NCBI GenBank assembly: GCA_020636575.1
Contig: JACJXP010000007.1
Coordinates: forward strand, 1 to 64,000
From: Chitinophagales bacterium
GTDB taxonomy: Bacteria > Bacteroidota > Bacteroidia > Chitinophagales > Chitinophagaceae
Direction of reading: 5' to 3'
Length of the DNA stretch: 64,000 nt
The notes under the pieces are model-generated. The model was not told the origin of the DNA, searched no databases, and saw only the letters and a list, made by a program, of their open reading frames with translations. This document shows positions 33,850 to 41,158 of this stretch, one piece after another. Position 1 is the stretch's first letter, and each line of letters starts with the position of its first letter. Made by a program: the position numbers and the translations under genes.

Positions 33850-34698
33850 TTAACAAAACCAGCCCGGAATTGTTTTGACAAATCGTTCAAAAATATCCTT
33901 GCCTATCTTATTCTGATACTCTTTCTCCCCCATTCTGCCTACCCATCGAATACCCCTGACAGCATTGGTAAGGAAAATTTCATCCGCATTTTCCACATCA
34001 GAAACTGTCACCCGGGTTTCTTTAACATCTATTTCCTGGTCTCTCATTTTCTCAACCAGGTATCTTCTCATCACACCTCCCACACAACCCTCAGCTAAAG
34101 CCGGGGTAATAATTTGATTGCCATTGATCAGGAAAAGATTGGCAATAGTTGTATCTGCAACCCTTTCCTCTGAATTAAGAATTATACTATCATCTAATCC
34201 GTTTTCGTTGGCATACTTCGCCCCCATTGTATAAGGCAAAAAGTTCAACGACTTGATGTTGGATAATTTATCAATTGATTTCCTGATATCCGGGCAAACT
34301 CCTATAACAAGCCCTTCATTATTTATTATATCCCGAGTTTTAAAAAGGCTATCACTTTCAATGATATATCCAGCTTCGTCATTCTTATTAATCAAGTCGC
34401 CATTGCCTGCATATACAGTAAGCCTGACTCTTGACAATTCTGAAGTACTATTTTGCCGGCACAAGTCAAGAATCTGTGCTTCCAGCAAAGCGTCTGTTAC
34501 CAGGCCTGGTAATTTAATCCCCAGCAATTCAAGCCCATTAAAAAGCCTCTCAAAATGGTAGCTTCCTAATGGGATCTTTCTATTTACCACTTTCATGGTT
34601 TCAAATAAACCATCACTATATCTGAAACCCCGGTTATTAGCGTACAAAACAGGATTTTTAGCTTTCAGTATTTTCCCATTAACACAGATATAGCTCAT
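33850..34698 (-). CDS. Class IV PLP aminotransferase (branched-chain aminotransferase / aminodeoxychorismate lyase-like)
   Basis: 282 aa from ATG 34698 (MSYICVNGKI). Fold-type IV motifs: NRGFRYSDGLFETMKV, GSYHFERLF, then SLNFLPYTMGAKYANENGLDDSIIL carrying the PLP Lys, and EGCVGGVMRRYLVE and EIFLTNAVRGIRWVGRM near the end. The pattern is close to 4-amino-4-deoxychorismate lyase (PabC) and to D-amino-acid or branched-chain aminotransferases; I cannot decide by eye. Eight bases upstream of the photolyase gene, so probably co-transcribed. Confidence 0.85.
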   Translation of the reverse strand: MSYICVNGKILKAKNPVLYANNRGFRYSDGLFETMKVVNRKIPLGSYHFERLFNGLELLGIKLPGLVTDALLEAQILDLCRQNSTSELSRVRLTVYAGNGDLINKNDEAGYIIESDSLFKTRDIINNEGLVIGVCPDIRKSIDKLSNIKSLNFLPYTMGAKYANENGLDDSIILNSEERVADTTIANLFLINGNQIITPALAEGCVGGVMRRYLVEKMRDQEIDVKETRVTVSDVENADEIFLTNAVRGIRWVGRMGEKEYQNKIGKDIFERFVKTIPGWFC

Positions 34699-34714
34699 GA
34701 GGTCAAAATAAAAC

Positions 34715-34749
34715 AAAAAAAGCCACCCAGACGAGAATGTCCGGGTGGC
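34715..34749 (-). terminator. Terminator after response regulator 1
   Basis: Stem GCCACCC-GAC / GTC-GGGTGGC (34722-34749, one mismatch), followed on the minus strand by seven Ts. It separates the regulator from the aminotransferase-photolyase unit. Confidence 0.8.
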
Positions 34750-34773
34750 TGTATGATAAGCTTGCCAGTAAAT

Positions 34774-35448
34774 TTATGGTTGTTCTACCAAACCAGCTTT
34801 TACAGCATACATCACTAATCCTGCCATTGATTTGGTTCCGGTTTTTGTTTTGAGTTTGTCCCGGATCGCTTCAACTGTACGGGGGCTAAGTTCCACTATG
34901 TCTGCAATCTCTTTTGTGCTTTTTTCTTCGCACATCAGCTTTAATATATTTATCTCCTTTTCTGTTAATTGTACATCCTGCGGCATAGAAGATTCCGTAG
35001 TACGTTTTGTACGCAAACCACTCAGCAGTGCCTTATTGGTAAGGTCATTAAAGAAGAAATCCTGCTCATATACTGCACGGATGGCTTCATATATCATGTC
35101 TGAACCAGACTCTTTCGTAAGATATGAGTTGGCGCCTATCTCCATCATTTTAGAGATCACAGAATGGTCATTATGCATGGAAAGCATAATTACTTTCACA
35201 TTCGGGTAAAGCTTCTTGATCTCAGGAAGCGTAGTTAAACCATCCATAATAGGCATCTGGATGTCGAGCAGCACCACATCAGGTTGAATATGACGCAGGA
35301 GATTTAATAGCTGCATTCCGTTTTCGGCTTCAGCTACCATCTGGATATCCTTGCGGCTCTGGAGTGATGTTTTTACGCCGGTGCGGAAAAGTGCATGGTC
35401 ATCGGCGATCGCTACCTTAATTACAGCGTTAGTGTCTGGGTTTTTCAT
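34774..35448 (-). CDS. NarL/LuxR-type response regulator 1
   Basis: 224 aa. Receiver domain (about 10-130): acidic pair IADDH, phospho-acceptor Asp62 (LLDIQMPIMDG), Ser in MLSMHND, conserved Lys in SYLTKES. A C-terminal LuxR HTH (about 155-220): LTEKEINILKLMCEEKSTKEIADIVELSPRTVEAIRDKLKTK. All phosphotransfer residues are intact. It is one of three such regulators within 6 kb, the nearest HisKA_3 kinase being at 39126. Its receiver is the one most like the membrane-bound receiver in the island. Upstream lies a 617-base gap holding a small RNA candidate and TACGAA-type repeats. Confidence 0.93.
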   Translation of the reverse strand: MKNPDTNAVIKVAIADDHALFRTGVKTSLQSRKDIQMVAEAENGMQLLNLLRHIQPDVVLLDIQMPIMDGLTTLPEIKKLYPNVKVIMLSMHNDHSVISKMMEIGANSYLTKESGSDMIYEAIRAVYEQDFFFNDLTNKALLSGLRTKRTTESSMPQDVQLTEKEINILKLMCEEKSTKEIADIVELSPRTVEAIRDKLKTKTGTKSMAGLVMYAVKAGLVEQP

Positions 35449-35663
35449 AATTGGATTATTAGTAAAAAAAATTTGTTTTAAGTAATTATTCAGAGTGCAA
35501 GTTGAAAAATTCCTGCAATATATCCCATAGTAGAAGTACTTGATTTAATTCATACGGAATATACCCCTCAAAAAACAACTATACGAAAGAGTACGAATAC
35601 AGGATGGAAATTTTACGAACAGCAGCGTAAATACCGAATAGATTAAAAAGGGCAGTTATGCTC

Positions 35664-35694
35664 TTGTTAACATATCAGTGTGAATATATTTTTG
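35664..35694 (+). promoter_or_regulatory. Bacteroidota sigma-70-type promoter of sRNA candidate A
   Basis: TTG at 35664-35666 and TATTTTTG at 35687-35694 with a 20-base spacer, an exact fit to TTG-N19-21-TAnnTTTG. The same arrangement and much of the spacer recur at 37820-37850. Predicted start about 35700. Confidence 0.7.
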
Positions 35695-35699
35695 TTTCC

Positions 35700-35826
35700 G
35701 AAAGTTGATTGATGAGAATGATTCGTTTAATCCCTACTCATCTAATGTCCAAACCGTCCAGAAAGATTTTTCCAAATCCTTTGAAAACCAAAACGACTCT
35801 TACAAATCGATCAACTTTCACTTTTA
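35700..35826 (+). ncRNA. Candidate small RNA A (paralog of 37855-37973)
   Basis: About 127 nt closed by a 14-bp stem: GAAAGTTGATTGAT (35700-35713) with ATCGATCAACTTTC (35806-35819), then CTTTT. Inside are a 5' hairpin (GATGAG 35711-35716 with CTCATC 35738-35743, alternative to the stem end) and the segments AATGTCC, AAACCGTCC and TTTCCAAATCCTTTGAA, which are shared with copy B. One stem pair is G-U here and A-U in copy B. No ORF. Strand is chosen from the promoter match. It could extend to the terminator at 35988. A 6S-like RNA is one possible identity; this is not proved. Confidence 0.6.
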
Positions 35827-35953
35827 AAAATTGAAAAGTCCCGTTTTGTAAATCCAATACCCTGTTGAAAAGAACAACGACCCAAAACTGTTAAACCTGT
35901 TCTTATGAAAACCGTTTACTAAAAATTTTTTCTTTTCATAACAGTAACAAAAC

Positions 35954-35988
35954 GCCCCGGTCCTCATAACGCCGGGGCATCTTTTTTT
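35954..35988. terminator. GC-rich hairpin terminator, strongest on plus strand
   Basis: Stem GCCCCGG/CCGGGGC (35954-35960, 35972-35978). On plus it is followed by ATC and seven Ts, on minus by GTTTTG. It can end the methyltransferase transcript (minus). Because no plus-strand gene precedes it, it also hints at plus-strand transcription through this gap. Confidence 0.7.
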
Positions 35989-36065
35989 ACCCACCGTAGT
36001 TTTAACGAAGGTGGGTAATCCACCCTAATTAATGTGAACACGGATTGACCAATATAACTTTGTTA

Positions 36066-36806
36066 TTAATTTCTTTCGGCAACAATGTAAGCCCGGGGTT
36101 CGCCCACAGTAAATTTCTTTTTACCAGGAATGCTGTATATCTCCTTTAGTATCAGCCCGGCTTCATTCATCATTTTTTCCATTTCATTGATAGAAAAAAT
36201 ATAATCGACAGCCTTTTTTTCTTCAGTGCTGCCATCGGGGCCTATCATGATACTTTTTATTTCTAACCTGGTTGGATGGAATTGGATCTCATAATCAGCC
36301 AGGTGCCTGATGCCATCATATTCGCTCCAGATCTTTTCCTTACGATAGGTTTTATAAGTTATTTCTGCCAATGCCACACTGTTGATCAATAAGGATCCAC
36401 CTTTCTTCAGGTATGAAAAAACATTTTTGAATATCTGTGTTGTATCTGCAGCATTAAAAAAATTAAGACTATTTCCCATACAGATGGCAAGATCAAACTC
36501 TTCGTCAGTTGTAAAATCAAGCACTTCCTTTTCTACTGCCTTAACAGGCAGATCCTTTGATTTAGCCCTGATCTCATTAATATAATAAGGAAGATTATCA
36601 ACAGCAGTTACCTCAATTCCTTTTCCCGCCAGCGAAAGGGTATGTCGTCCATACCCGCACATCAGGTCAACCACTTTACTTCCCGGCTGGAGGTTAAAAT
36701 AAGAAAGCATAAAATCTACTTCCTTCACTGTCAATTCATCCGGGATCATGCTGCGCCAGATATGCTTGTAATGACCATCAAAATATATGTCATTCACATT
36801 CTCCAT
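36066..36806 (-). CDS. Class I SAM-dependent methyltransferase
   Basis: 246 aa. The Rossmann methyltransferase core has motif I GSKVVDLMCGYGRHTLSLA, motif II EVTAVDNL, then the EVLDF and FDLAICMGNSLNFF segment and LKKGGSLLINSV. The C-terminal half is beta-rich. It resembles small-molecule methyltransferases of the UbiE/Tam kind; the substrate is not recognisable. It lies 18 bases after the stop of response regulator 2 on the same strand and is very probably co-transcribed with it. Confidence 0.85.
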   Translation of the reverse strand: MENVNDIYFDGHYKHIWRSMIPDELTVKEVDFMLSYFNLQPGSKVVDLMCGYGRHTLSLAGKGIEVTAVDNLPYYINEIRAKSKDLPVKAVEKEVLDFTTDEEFDLAICMGNSLNFFNAADTTQIFKNVFSYLKKGGSLLINSVALAEITYKTYRKEKIWSEYDGIRHLADYEIQFHPTRLEIKSIMIGPDGSTEEKKAVDYIFSINEMEKMMNEAGLILKEIYSIPGKKKFTVGEPRAYIVAERN

Positions 36807-36824
36807 TATAAAACAGGGATTGAA

Positions 36825-37481
36825 TTATTCCAGTAATTTATTTCTTGAAGCATACATCACCAAACCGGCAATTGTTCTGGCGCCCACTTTTTGTTTCATG
36901 TTTTGCCGGATGGTCTCTATGGTGCGGGGACTTAGAAAAACTTCTTTAGAAATTTCTTCTGTTGTTTTATCCTCAGCGATCAGTTTAAGGATGCGCATTT
37001 CTTTTTCAGAAAACTTGACAGGATTTGGATAAAACTGTCGAACTGTTTTTTTATGCTGCAACTTTAGCAATACCGCTTTATTCACCAGCTCATTAAAATA
37101 AAAATCATCATTCATACAGGTGAGTATCGCCTGGTATATCTCTTCTGGGTCTGTTGTTTTGGTGAGATAGGCGTTGGCTCCCATTTCCATCATCTTGGTG
37201 ATCATTTCCTGGTCATCATACATGGTGAGTACAATAATCTTTAATGATTCATATTCTTTACGGATAAGACTGATGGCATTGATACCGTCCACTTCCGGCA
37301 TGCGGATATCCATTAATATTACATCCGGCAGCTTTAGCTGCAGTTTATGCATCAGGTCTTTGCCATCTTCGGCTTCCCACAATATTTTCAGGTAATCTTT
37401 TTCTTTCAGTGCCATCCGGATTCCATCCCGGAATATCTTATGGTCGTCGGCAATCGCAACTTTTATTTGCTGGGTACTCAT
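36825..37481 (-). CDS. NarL/LuxR-type response regulator 2
   Basis: 218 aa. Receiver: IADDHKIFRDG, phospho-acceptor Asp58 (ILMDIRMPEVDG), Thr in VLTMYDD, Lys in AYLTKTT. LuxR HTH: FSEKEMRILKLIAEDKTTEEISKEVFLSPRTIETIRQNMKQK. All key residues present. It shares overall layout with regulators 1 and 3 but differs in the HTH recognition helix, so the three likely bind overlapping but distinct sites. It forms a unit with the methyltransferase. The 912-base gap upstream holds the second small RNA copy. Confidence 0.93.
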   Translation of the reverse strand: MSTQQIKVAIADDHKIFRDGIRMALKEKDYLKILWEAEDGKDLMHKLQLKLPDVILMDIRMPEVDGINAISLIRKEYESLKIIVLTMYDDQEMITKMMEMGANAYLTKTTDPEEIYQAILTCMNDDFYFNELVNKAVLLKLQHKKTVRQFYPNPVKFSEKEMRILKLIAEDKTTEEISKEVFLSPRTIETIRQNMKQKVGARTIAGLVMYASRNKLLE

Positions 37482-37819
37482 GAGTAGCTGGTTTACAGTT
37501 ATTTAATAGGTAAAAGATTAGTTCGAGTAAAAATACGCTTTTTCAGTATAATTACGTTTTTTCTTAAAACTATTTATAACAAGATCCGAAATCCTGTAAA
37601 ATCAGTAGAATACTATTCTAATTTGTAAGATTACTCTGAAGTCAATGAATATTGTAGCTATAACCCAAAAAAGACTTCGTTATTCAGAAGAAAAATGCCC
37701 TGGCTTTTTATTGGTGAGTGGTCAATCACAGGTAATATTCGTAAAACTCCTTACCCTTTTTGAAACATTACTATAGCATACGGTAAATACCGATGTTTTT
37801 AAAAGGAGCAATAATGCTC

Positions 37820-37850
37820 TTGTGAACACAGCAATGTGGATATATTTTTG
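37820..37850 (+). promoter_or_regulatory. Bacteroidota sigma-70-type promoter of sRNA candidate B
   Basis: TTG at 37820-37822 and TATTTTTG at 37843-37850, 20-base spacer, preceded like copy A by ATGCTC and further up by GTAAATACCGA. Predicted start about 37856. Confidence 0.7.
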
Positions 37851-37854
37851 ACCT

Positions 37855-37973
37855 AGTTGATTGATAGCGGATCGAGCCCCTCAAATCGTCCAATGTCCTT
37901 AGAAACCGTCCTGAATGAAATTTCCAAATCCTTTGAATGCCATAGCGAAGTCCAACATCAATCAACTTTTTTT
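37855..37973 (+). ncRNA. Candidate small RNA B (paralog of 35700-35826)
   Basis: About 118 nt closed by a perfect 11-bp stem AGTTGATTGAT (37855-37865) with ATCAATCAACT (37957-37967), followed directly by seven Ts: a self-contained terminator on the plus strand. Inside are a 5' hairpin (GGATCGA with TCGTCC) whose sequence differs from copy A although its position is the same, and the shared segments AATGTCC, AAACCGTCC and TTTCCAAATCCTTTGAA. The conserved promoter, stem and loops argue for a functional RNA. Its identity is unknown. Confidence 0.65.
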
Positions 37974-38393
37974 CTTTTGCATAAACCCTGGTGTTTCTCA
38001 AACACCTTAACCTTAGGGTAACCCCATTACATCTTTTCCACAGCTGTGCATAACCGGACTTTTTCCCGGTAAGTTTACTATTTTTAACTATCGTAAAATT
38101 ACGGTATTTACTAAGAAAATATACGTTTTTTAACTACATGGTAGCTTCAAAAAATATTTATAACCAATTTATTATCAATTATTTAAATACAAATTGAGGG
38201 TCAATAAGTGTAAACCCCCGTAGAAATAGATCGGGTTATTGTCAATTTTTACCCTGACAAATCGATTTGAGATTAAAGATTTAATTGTTACTGTTATGAA
38301 AAGGTATCCATTTGAGACAGAAGAATCTGTGACTTGGGAAGATTAATTTCTTTCTAACAGATTGATGGACTTTAAAAAAAAGTTTTTCTATTT

Positions 38394-39098
38394 TTGGTTA
38401 AAATCCAAACAATAGAAAAGCTTTTTTCATATATACTCGAGTATTCCTACCTAGCTTTATTTCCTCTCCTTATTCTCAGTAAATCAAGAAATAAGAGCCT
38501 GAATATTGTTATTGGATTCTATGGCCTTACCTTTTTCTTTTTGCTACATTATTTCAATGACATAGGGAGATCGATTGGCCAGATAATTCAAACCATATAT
38601 ACATTACTGGAGTTTTGTTTTTTTACGCTGATCTTCCTAATTATTATTCAAAAAAAGAATGTCAGAAACCTTGTAATCATTTTCACGGTAATATTTATTG
38701 CCTTTCAGTTTTTGTATTATTTCATTTCAGAACCACAAAAAATCGATTCGATTCCTATTGGTGTAGAAACAATCTTCCTGTTTTTCTTTGCCTTCTTATA
38801 TTTTCAGCAGTTTTTCAAACACAACCTGTCTAAAAACATATATGAATACCCGAGCTTTTGGTTAGTTGTTGGAATTCTTCTATACCTGGGGAGTGCATTC
38901 TTCTTTAATATCCTGGCAAATGAGATCACTAAACAACAGTTCTTAAAATATTGGCATTATACATATATACCCGAAATACTAAAGAACCTCCTTTTTGGAA
39001 TGATAGTGTTGGGATATCCTTTTAAAGATCCAGAAGTTAAACAAATTAGTAAACCAACAGATATTCCAAACCTTGACATGGATATGGATATGATCTAA
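38394..39098 (+). CDS. Polytopic membrane protein, 234 aa, next to histidine kinase
   Basis: About seven transmembrane segments: YLALFPLLIL, IVIGFYGLTFFFLLHYF, LLEFCFFTLIFLIII, LVIIFTVIFIAFQFLYYF, IFLFFFAFLYF, FWLVVGILLYLGSAFFF and LLFGMIVLGY; the tail is acidic (NLDMDMDMI). The only usable start is TTG 38394, just after an in-frame TAA at 38373. A -7-like TATTTTTG (38389-38396) overlaps that TTG, so the message would be nearly leaderless or the start is misjudged. The kinase gene follows by 27 bases. It could act as the sensor for that kinase, which has only one membrane segment; this is inference. Confidence 0.7.
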   Translation: MVKIQTIEKLFSYILEYSYLALFPLLILSKSRNKSLNIVIGFYGLTFFFLLHYFNDIGRSIGQIIQTIYTLLEFCFFTLIFLIIIQKKNVRNLVIIFTVIFIAFQFLYYFISEPQKIDSIPIGVETIFLFFFAFLYFQQFFKHNLSKNIYEYPSFWLVVGILLYLGSAFFFNILANEITKQQFLKYWHYTYIPEILKNLLFGMIVLGYPFKDPEVKQISKPTDIPNLDMDMDMI

Positions 39099-39125
39099 AC
39101 CTATTAGCCACCCATTAAATTCTAT

Positions 39126-39950
39126 ATGTTTTTTCTCCAAGCCTCCACCAACAAAGTTTCGTTCGTACTCTTCCTGGGTACTGTAGGGATGGTGGTACTT
39201 ACCGTGGCGCTTATTATTTTCATCGTTCTGCATCAGCGGAGGGTAATGAAGTTTAACCGGAAGATCCAGAAAATGGAAGAGGAACAGCAAAAGATATTGC
39301 TGAATGCCTCTATCCGGTTACAGGAAGAAGAAAGACAACGATTGGCAGCCGATCTGCATGATGATGCCGGACCCCTGCTGGCCACAGCCCGTTTGTACCT
39401 GAATGAAAACCTGGTGAACCAGGATAAAGCTACCCAGCTACAATCCATCTTCCAGGCCAGGCAGATCATTGATGATACTATTCAGTTAGTTCGTAATATC
39501 AGCCATAGCCTGATGCCGCCAACACTCAAGAATTTTGGATTAGAATCTGCGATCAATGATCTTTTCCAGAAGATCAGCGGCTCAGGTACCATTAATGCCA
39601 GTTGCCGTTTTCATGATTATAAAGACAGGCTGAAAGAAGAAAAAGAGCTGATCGTTTTCCGTGTAGTGCAGGAACTGATCAATAATATTTTAAAACACAG
39701 TAGTTCCAGCTTTATTCATCTTACCCAAAATGTACATGGTGATAAGTTTTACCTGCGTATACACCATGATGGAAGGGGAATTGTACAGGCTGATTTTGAA
39801 AAATTAAACAAAAGTAATGTGGGCCTTGGTTTAAAGAATATTACCAGCCGCTTACGGGTGGTACAGGGCACTATCAATTTTGAAAAAGATATTTCGCAAA
39901 CCTATTATAAGGTAACGATTGAGTTACCAAAGGATGAAGCATTTGAGTAG
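39126..39950 (+). CDS. Sensor histidine kinase, HisKA_3 (NarX/DegS-like)
   Basis: 274 aa. One transmembrane helix (about 12-37) with no sizeable periplasmic part, a short coiled coil, then the dimerisation domain with phospho-His78 in RLAADLHDDAGPLL. The HATPase domain has the N box ELINNILKHS, HHDGRGI and GLGLKNI. It is the partner class for NarL-type regulators. The gene sits between the membrane protein and regulator 3 (75 bases downstream), and regulators 1 and 2 lie nearby, so one kinase may serve three regulators. With so little sensory part, signal input probably comes from the membrane protein at 38394. Confidence 0.93.
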   Translation: MFFLQASTNKVSFVLFLGTVGMVVLTVALIIFIVLHQRRVMKFNRKIQKMEEEQQKILLNASIRLQEEERQRLAADLHDDAGPLLATARLYLNENLVNQDKATQLQSIFQARQIIDDTIQLVRNISHSLMPPTLKNFGLESAINDLFQKISGSGTINASCRFHDYKDRLKEEKELIVFRVVQELINNILKHSSSSFIHLTQNVHGDKFYLRIHHDGRGIVQADFEKLNKSNVGLGLKNITSRLRVVQGTINFEKDISQTYYKVTIELPKDEAFE

Positions 39951-40000
39951 TTATTTTTATCCTTTGCCGCTATTTACTGGCTTGTAAAACTGTAACTTAT

Positions 40001-40008
40001 TAAATTTG
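40001..40008 (+). promoter_or_regulatory. -7 promoter element of response regulator 3
   Basis: TAAATTTG fits TAnnTTTG, 17 bases before the ATG at 40025. A TTG at 39982-39984 is 16 bases upstream, shorter than the usual spacing, so regulator 3 may have a weak promoter of its own besides the kinase transcript. Confidence 0.45.
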
Positions 40009-40024
40009 CAGGAATTACTGAACT

Positions 40025-40675
40025 ATGGGAACCATTAAAGTAGCCATTGCTGACGATCATAAAATTTTCCGGAAAGGAGTTATTCTTTCTTTACGTCCGT
40101 TTACGAATATCAAGTTTGTACAGGAGGCGGAAGATGGTGACGAATTATTGAATGGGATCACTGAAAGTAATCCTGATGTGGTTTTGATGGATCTTCGTAT
40201 GCCCGGCCGGGATGGCATTGAAGCAACCAAGCTTATCAGCAAGCAGCATCCACAGGTAAAAGTGCTGATTCTGAGTATGTATGAGGATGAACGCTTTGTT
40301 TACCACCTGATGGAAAACGGCGCCAACGGTTATCTCCTTAAAAATGCTGAGCCCCAGGAAATACGCCGGGCCATTATGGAAGTATATGAGAAGGGCTATT
40401 ACCTTAACAATTTTGTGAACCGTATCCTGCTCAAAAAATCACATGCCCGCAATAAAGTAGTTCCTTCATTAAATAACGAGATCACCCTAAGTGATAAAGA
40501 AAGAGATGTGTTGCGCTTTATCTGCATGGAATTTACCGCCCAGGAAATAGCCAAAAAAATGGAGATAAGCCCAAGGACTGTCGAGGCCATCAAAGACAGG
40601 CTGATGGAACGATTTGGCAGTAAGAATACAGCAGGACTTGTATTTTTTGCGGTGAAGAATAATCTGATTGAATGA
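40025..40675 (+). CDS. NarL/LuxR-type response regulator 3
   Basis: 216 aa. Receiver: IADDHKIFRKGV, phospho-acceptor Asp56 (LMDLRMPGRDG), Ser in ILSMYED, Lys in GYLLKNA. LuxR HTH: LSDKERDVLRFICMEFTAQEIAKKMEISPRTVEAIKDRLMERFG. It is the cognate regulator of the kinase at 39126 by position. The receiver lies closest to regulator 2 in its first strand (IADDHKIFR). All phosphotransfer residues are intact. Targets are unknown; the TACGAA-type repeats upstream of regulators 1 and 2 are candidates. Confidence 0.93.
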   Translation: MGTIKVAIADDHKIFRKGVILSLRPFTNIKFVQEAEDGDELLNGITESNPDVVLMDLRMPGRDGIEATKLISKQHPQVKVLILSMYEDERFVYHLMENGANGYLLKNAEPQEIRRAIMEVYEKGYYLNNFVNRILLKKSHARNKVVPSLNNEITLSDKERDVLRFICMEFTAQEIAKKMEISPRTVEAIKDRLMERFGSKNTAGLVFFAVKNNLIE

Positions 40676-40725
40676 TGTCTGAAGACGGATGTAAGAGGTA
40701 AGATATCAGAAATAGAAATTTGATC

Positions 40726-41094
40726 TTAACGTTGAAAAGACCTCCAGTTCTCATGCAGTTTGTAAATTTTAGCTCCAATTTCATCTGCCTTTTTTAACAA
40801 TTCCTCGAAAATCTCTAACGGTAGATATTTACAATCTTTTGCAAAAATTAACCAGCATTTAGTTTCTTCCAGAGATCCCATCGAATAAATTAAGTGCTTC
40901 TTAAATTCATTCTCATATATTCTCTTTCCCCATCCTTCTGCAATATTCGCTGAGATGGAACGGGATGATCTAATCAATTGATCAGTCAATGAATACATTT
41001 CTTGCTTAGGGAAACTGCGGGTCAATTGAAAAATATCCATTGCAAAAACATAAGATATTCTAAAAGCGTCAATATCCTGTACTTTCGCAATCAT
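40726..41094 (-). CDS. Four-helix-bundle protein (S23/IVP family)
   Basis: 122 aa. Motifs YVFAMDIFQLTRSFPKQEMYSLTDQLIRSSRSISANIAEGWGKR, FKKHLIYSMGSLEETKCWLIFAKD and EELLKKADEIGAKIYKL match the four-helix bundle family first described from 23S rRNA intervening sequences. No rRNA is nearby, so this is a stand-alone copy of the kind common in Bacteroidota. Function is unknown; homologs are pentameric and may bind RNA. It is placed between regulator 3 (convergent) and the CoA-transferase genes. Confidence 0.9.
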   Translation of the reverse strand: MIAKVQDIDAFRISYVFAMDIFQLTRSFPKQEMYSLTDQLIRSSRSISANIAEGWGKRIYENEFKKHLIYSMGSLEETKCWLIFAKDCKYLPLEIFEELLKKADEIGAKIYKLHENWRSFQR

Positions 41095-41158
41095 ACTTAG
41101 TTTAAAAATAGGTTAGGAAATTTTCAGATTTCTTATTTCTGACCTCAGACTACCGATT

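Larger units (their letters stand above)
35449..36065. other. 617-bp non-coding region with repeated TAC(G)GAA motifs, sRNA candidate A and hairpins
   Basis: No gene seen. From left: heptamers TACGGAA (35554), TACGAAA (35582), TACGAAT (35592), TACGAAC (35614) and TACCGAA (35632); plus-strand promoter (35664-35694); small RNA candidate A (about 35700-35826); a GC-rich hairpin terminator (35954-35988); and an inverted repeat ACCCACC/GGTGGGT (35989-36016) after the methyltransferase stop. Confidence 0.6.
37482..38393. other. 912-bp non-coding region with sRNA candidate B and regulatory repeats
   Basis: No convincing gene. It holds TTTTACGAAT on the minus strand near 37735, the near-palindrome CGGTAAATACCG at 37791-37802, the promoter and small RNA B (37820-37973), a perfect hairpin GGTGTTT/AAACACC near 37990-38006, a DnaA-box-like palindrome at 38034-38053, and CGTAAAATTACGG with GTATTTAC near 38092-38113. 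A short minus-strand frame at 37771-38001 runs through the RNA and is not a gene. Confidence 0.55.

Noticed and set aside
37771..38001. Minus-strand 76-codon frame antisense to small RNA B
   Set aside because: It lies wholly over the conserved RNA element; codon pattern is not protein-like.
40726..41094. rRNA intervening-sequence origin for the four-helix-bundle gene
   Set aside because: No 23S rRNA sequence flanks it; the family is often stand-alone in Bacteroidota.
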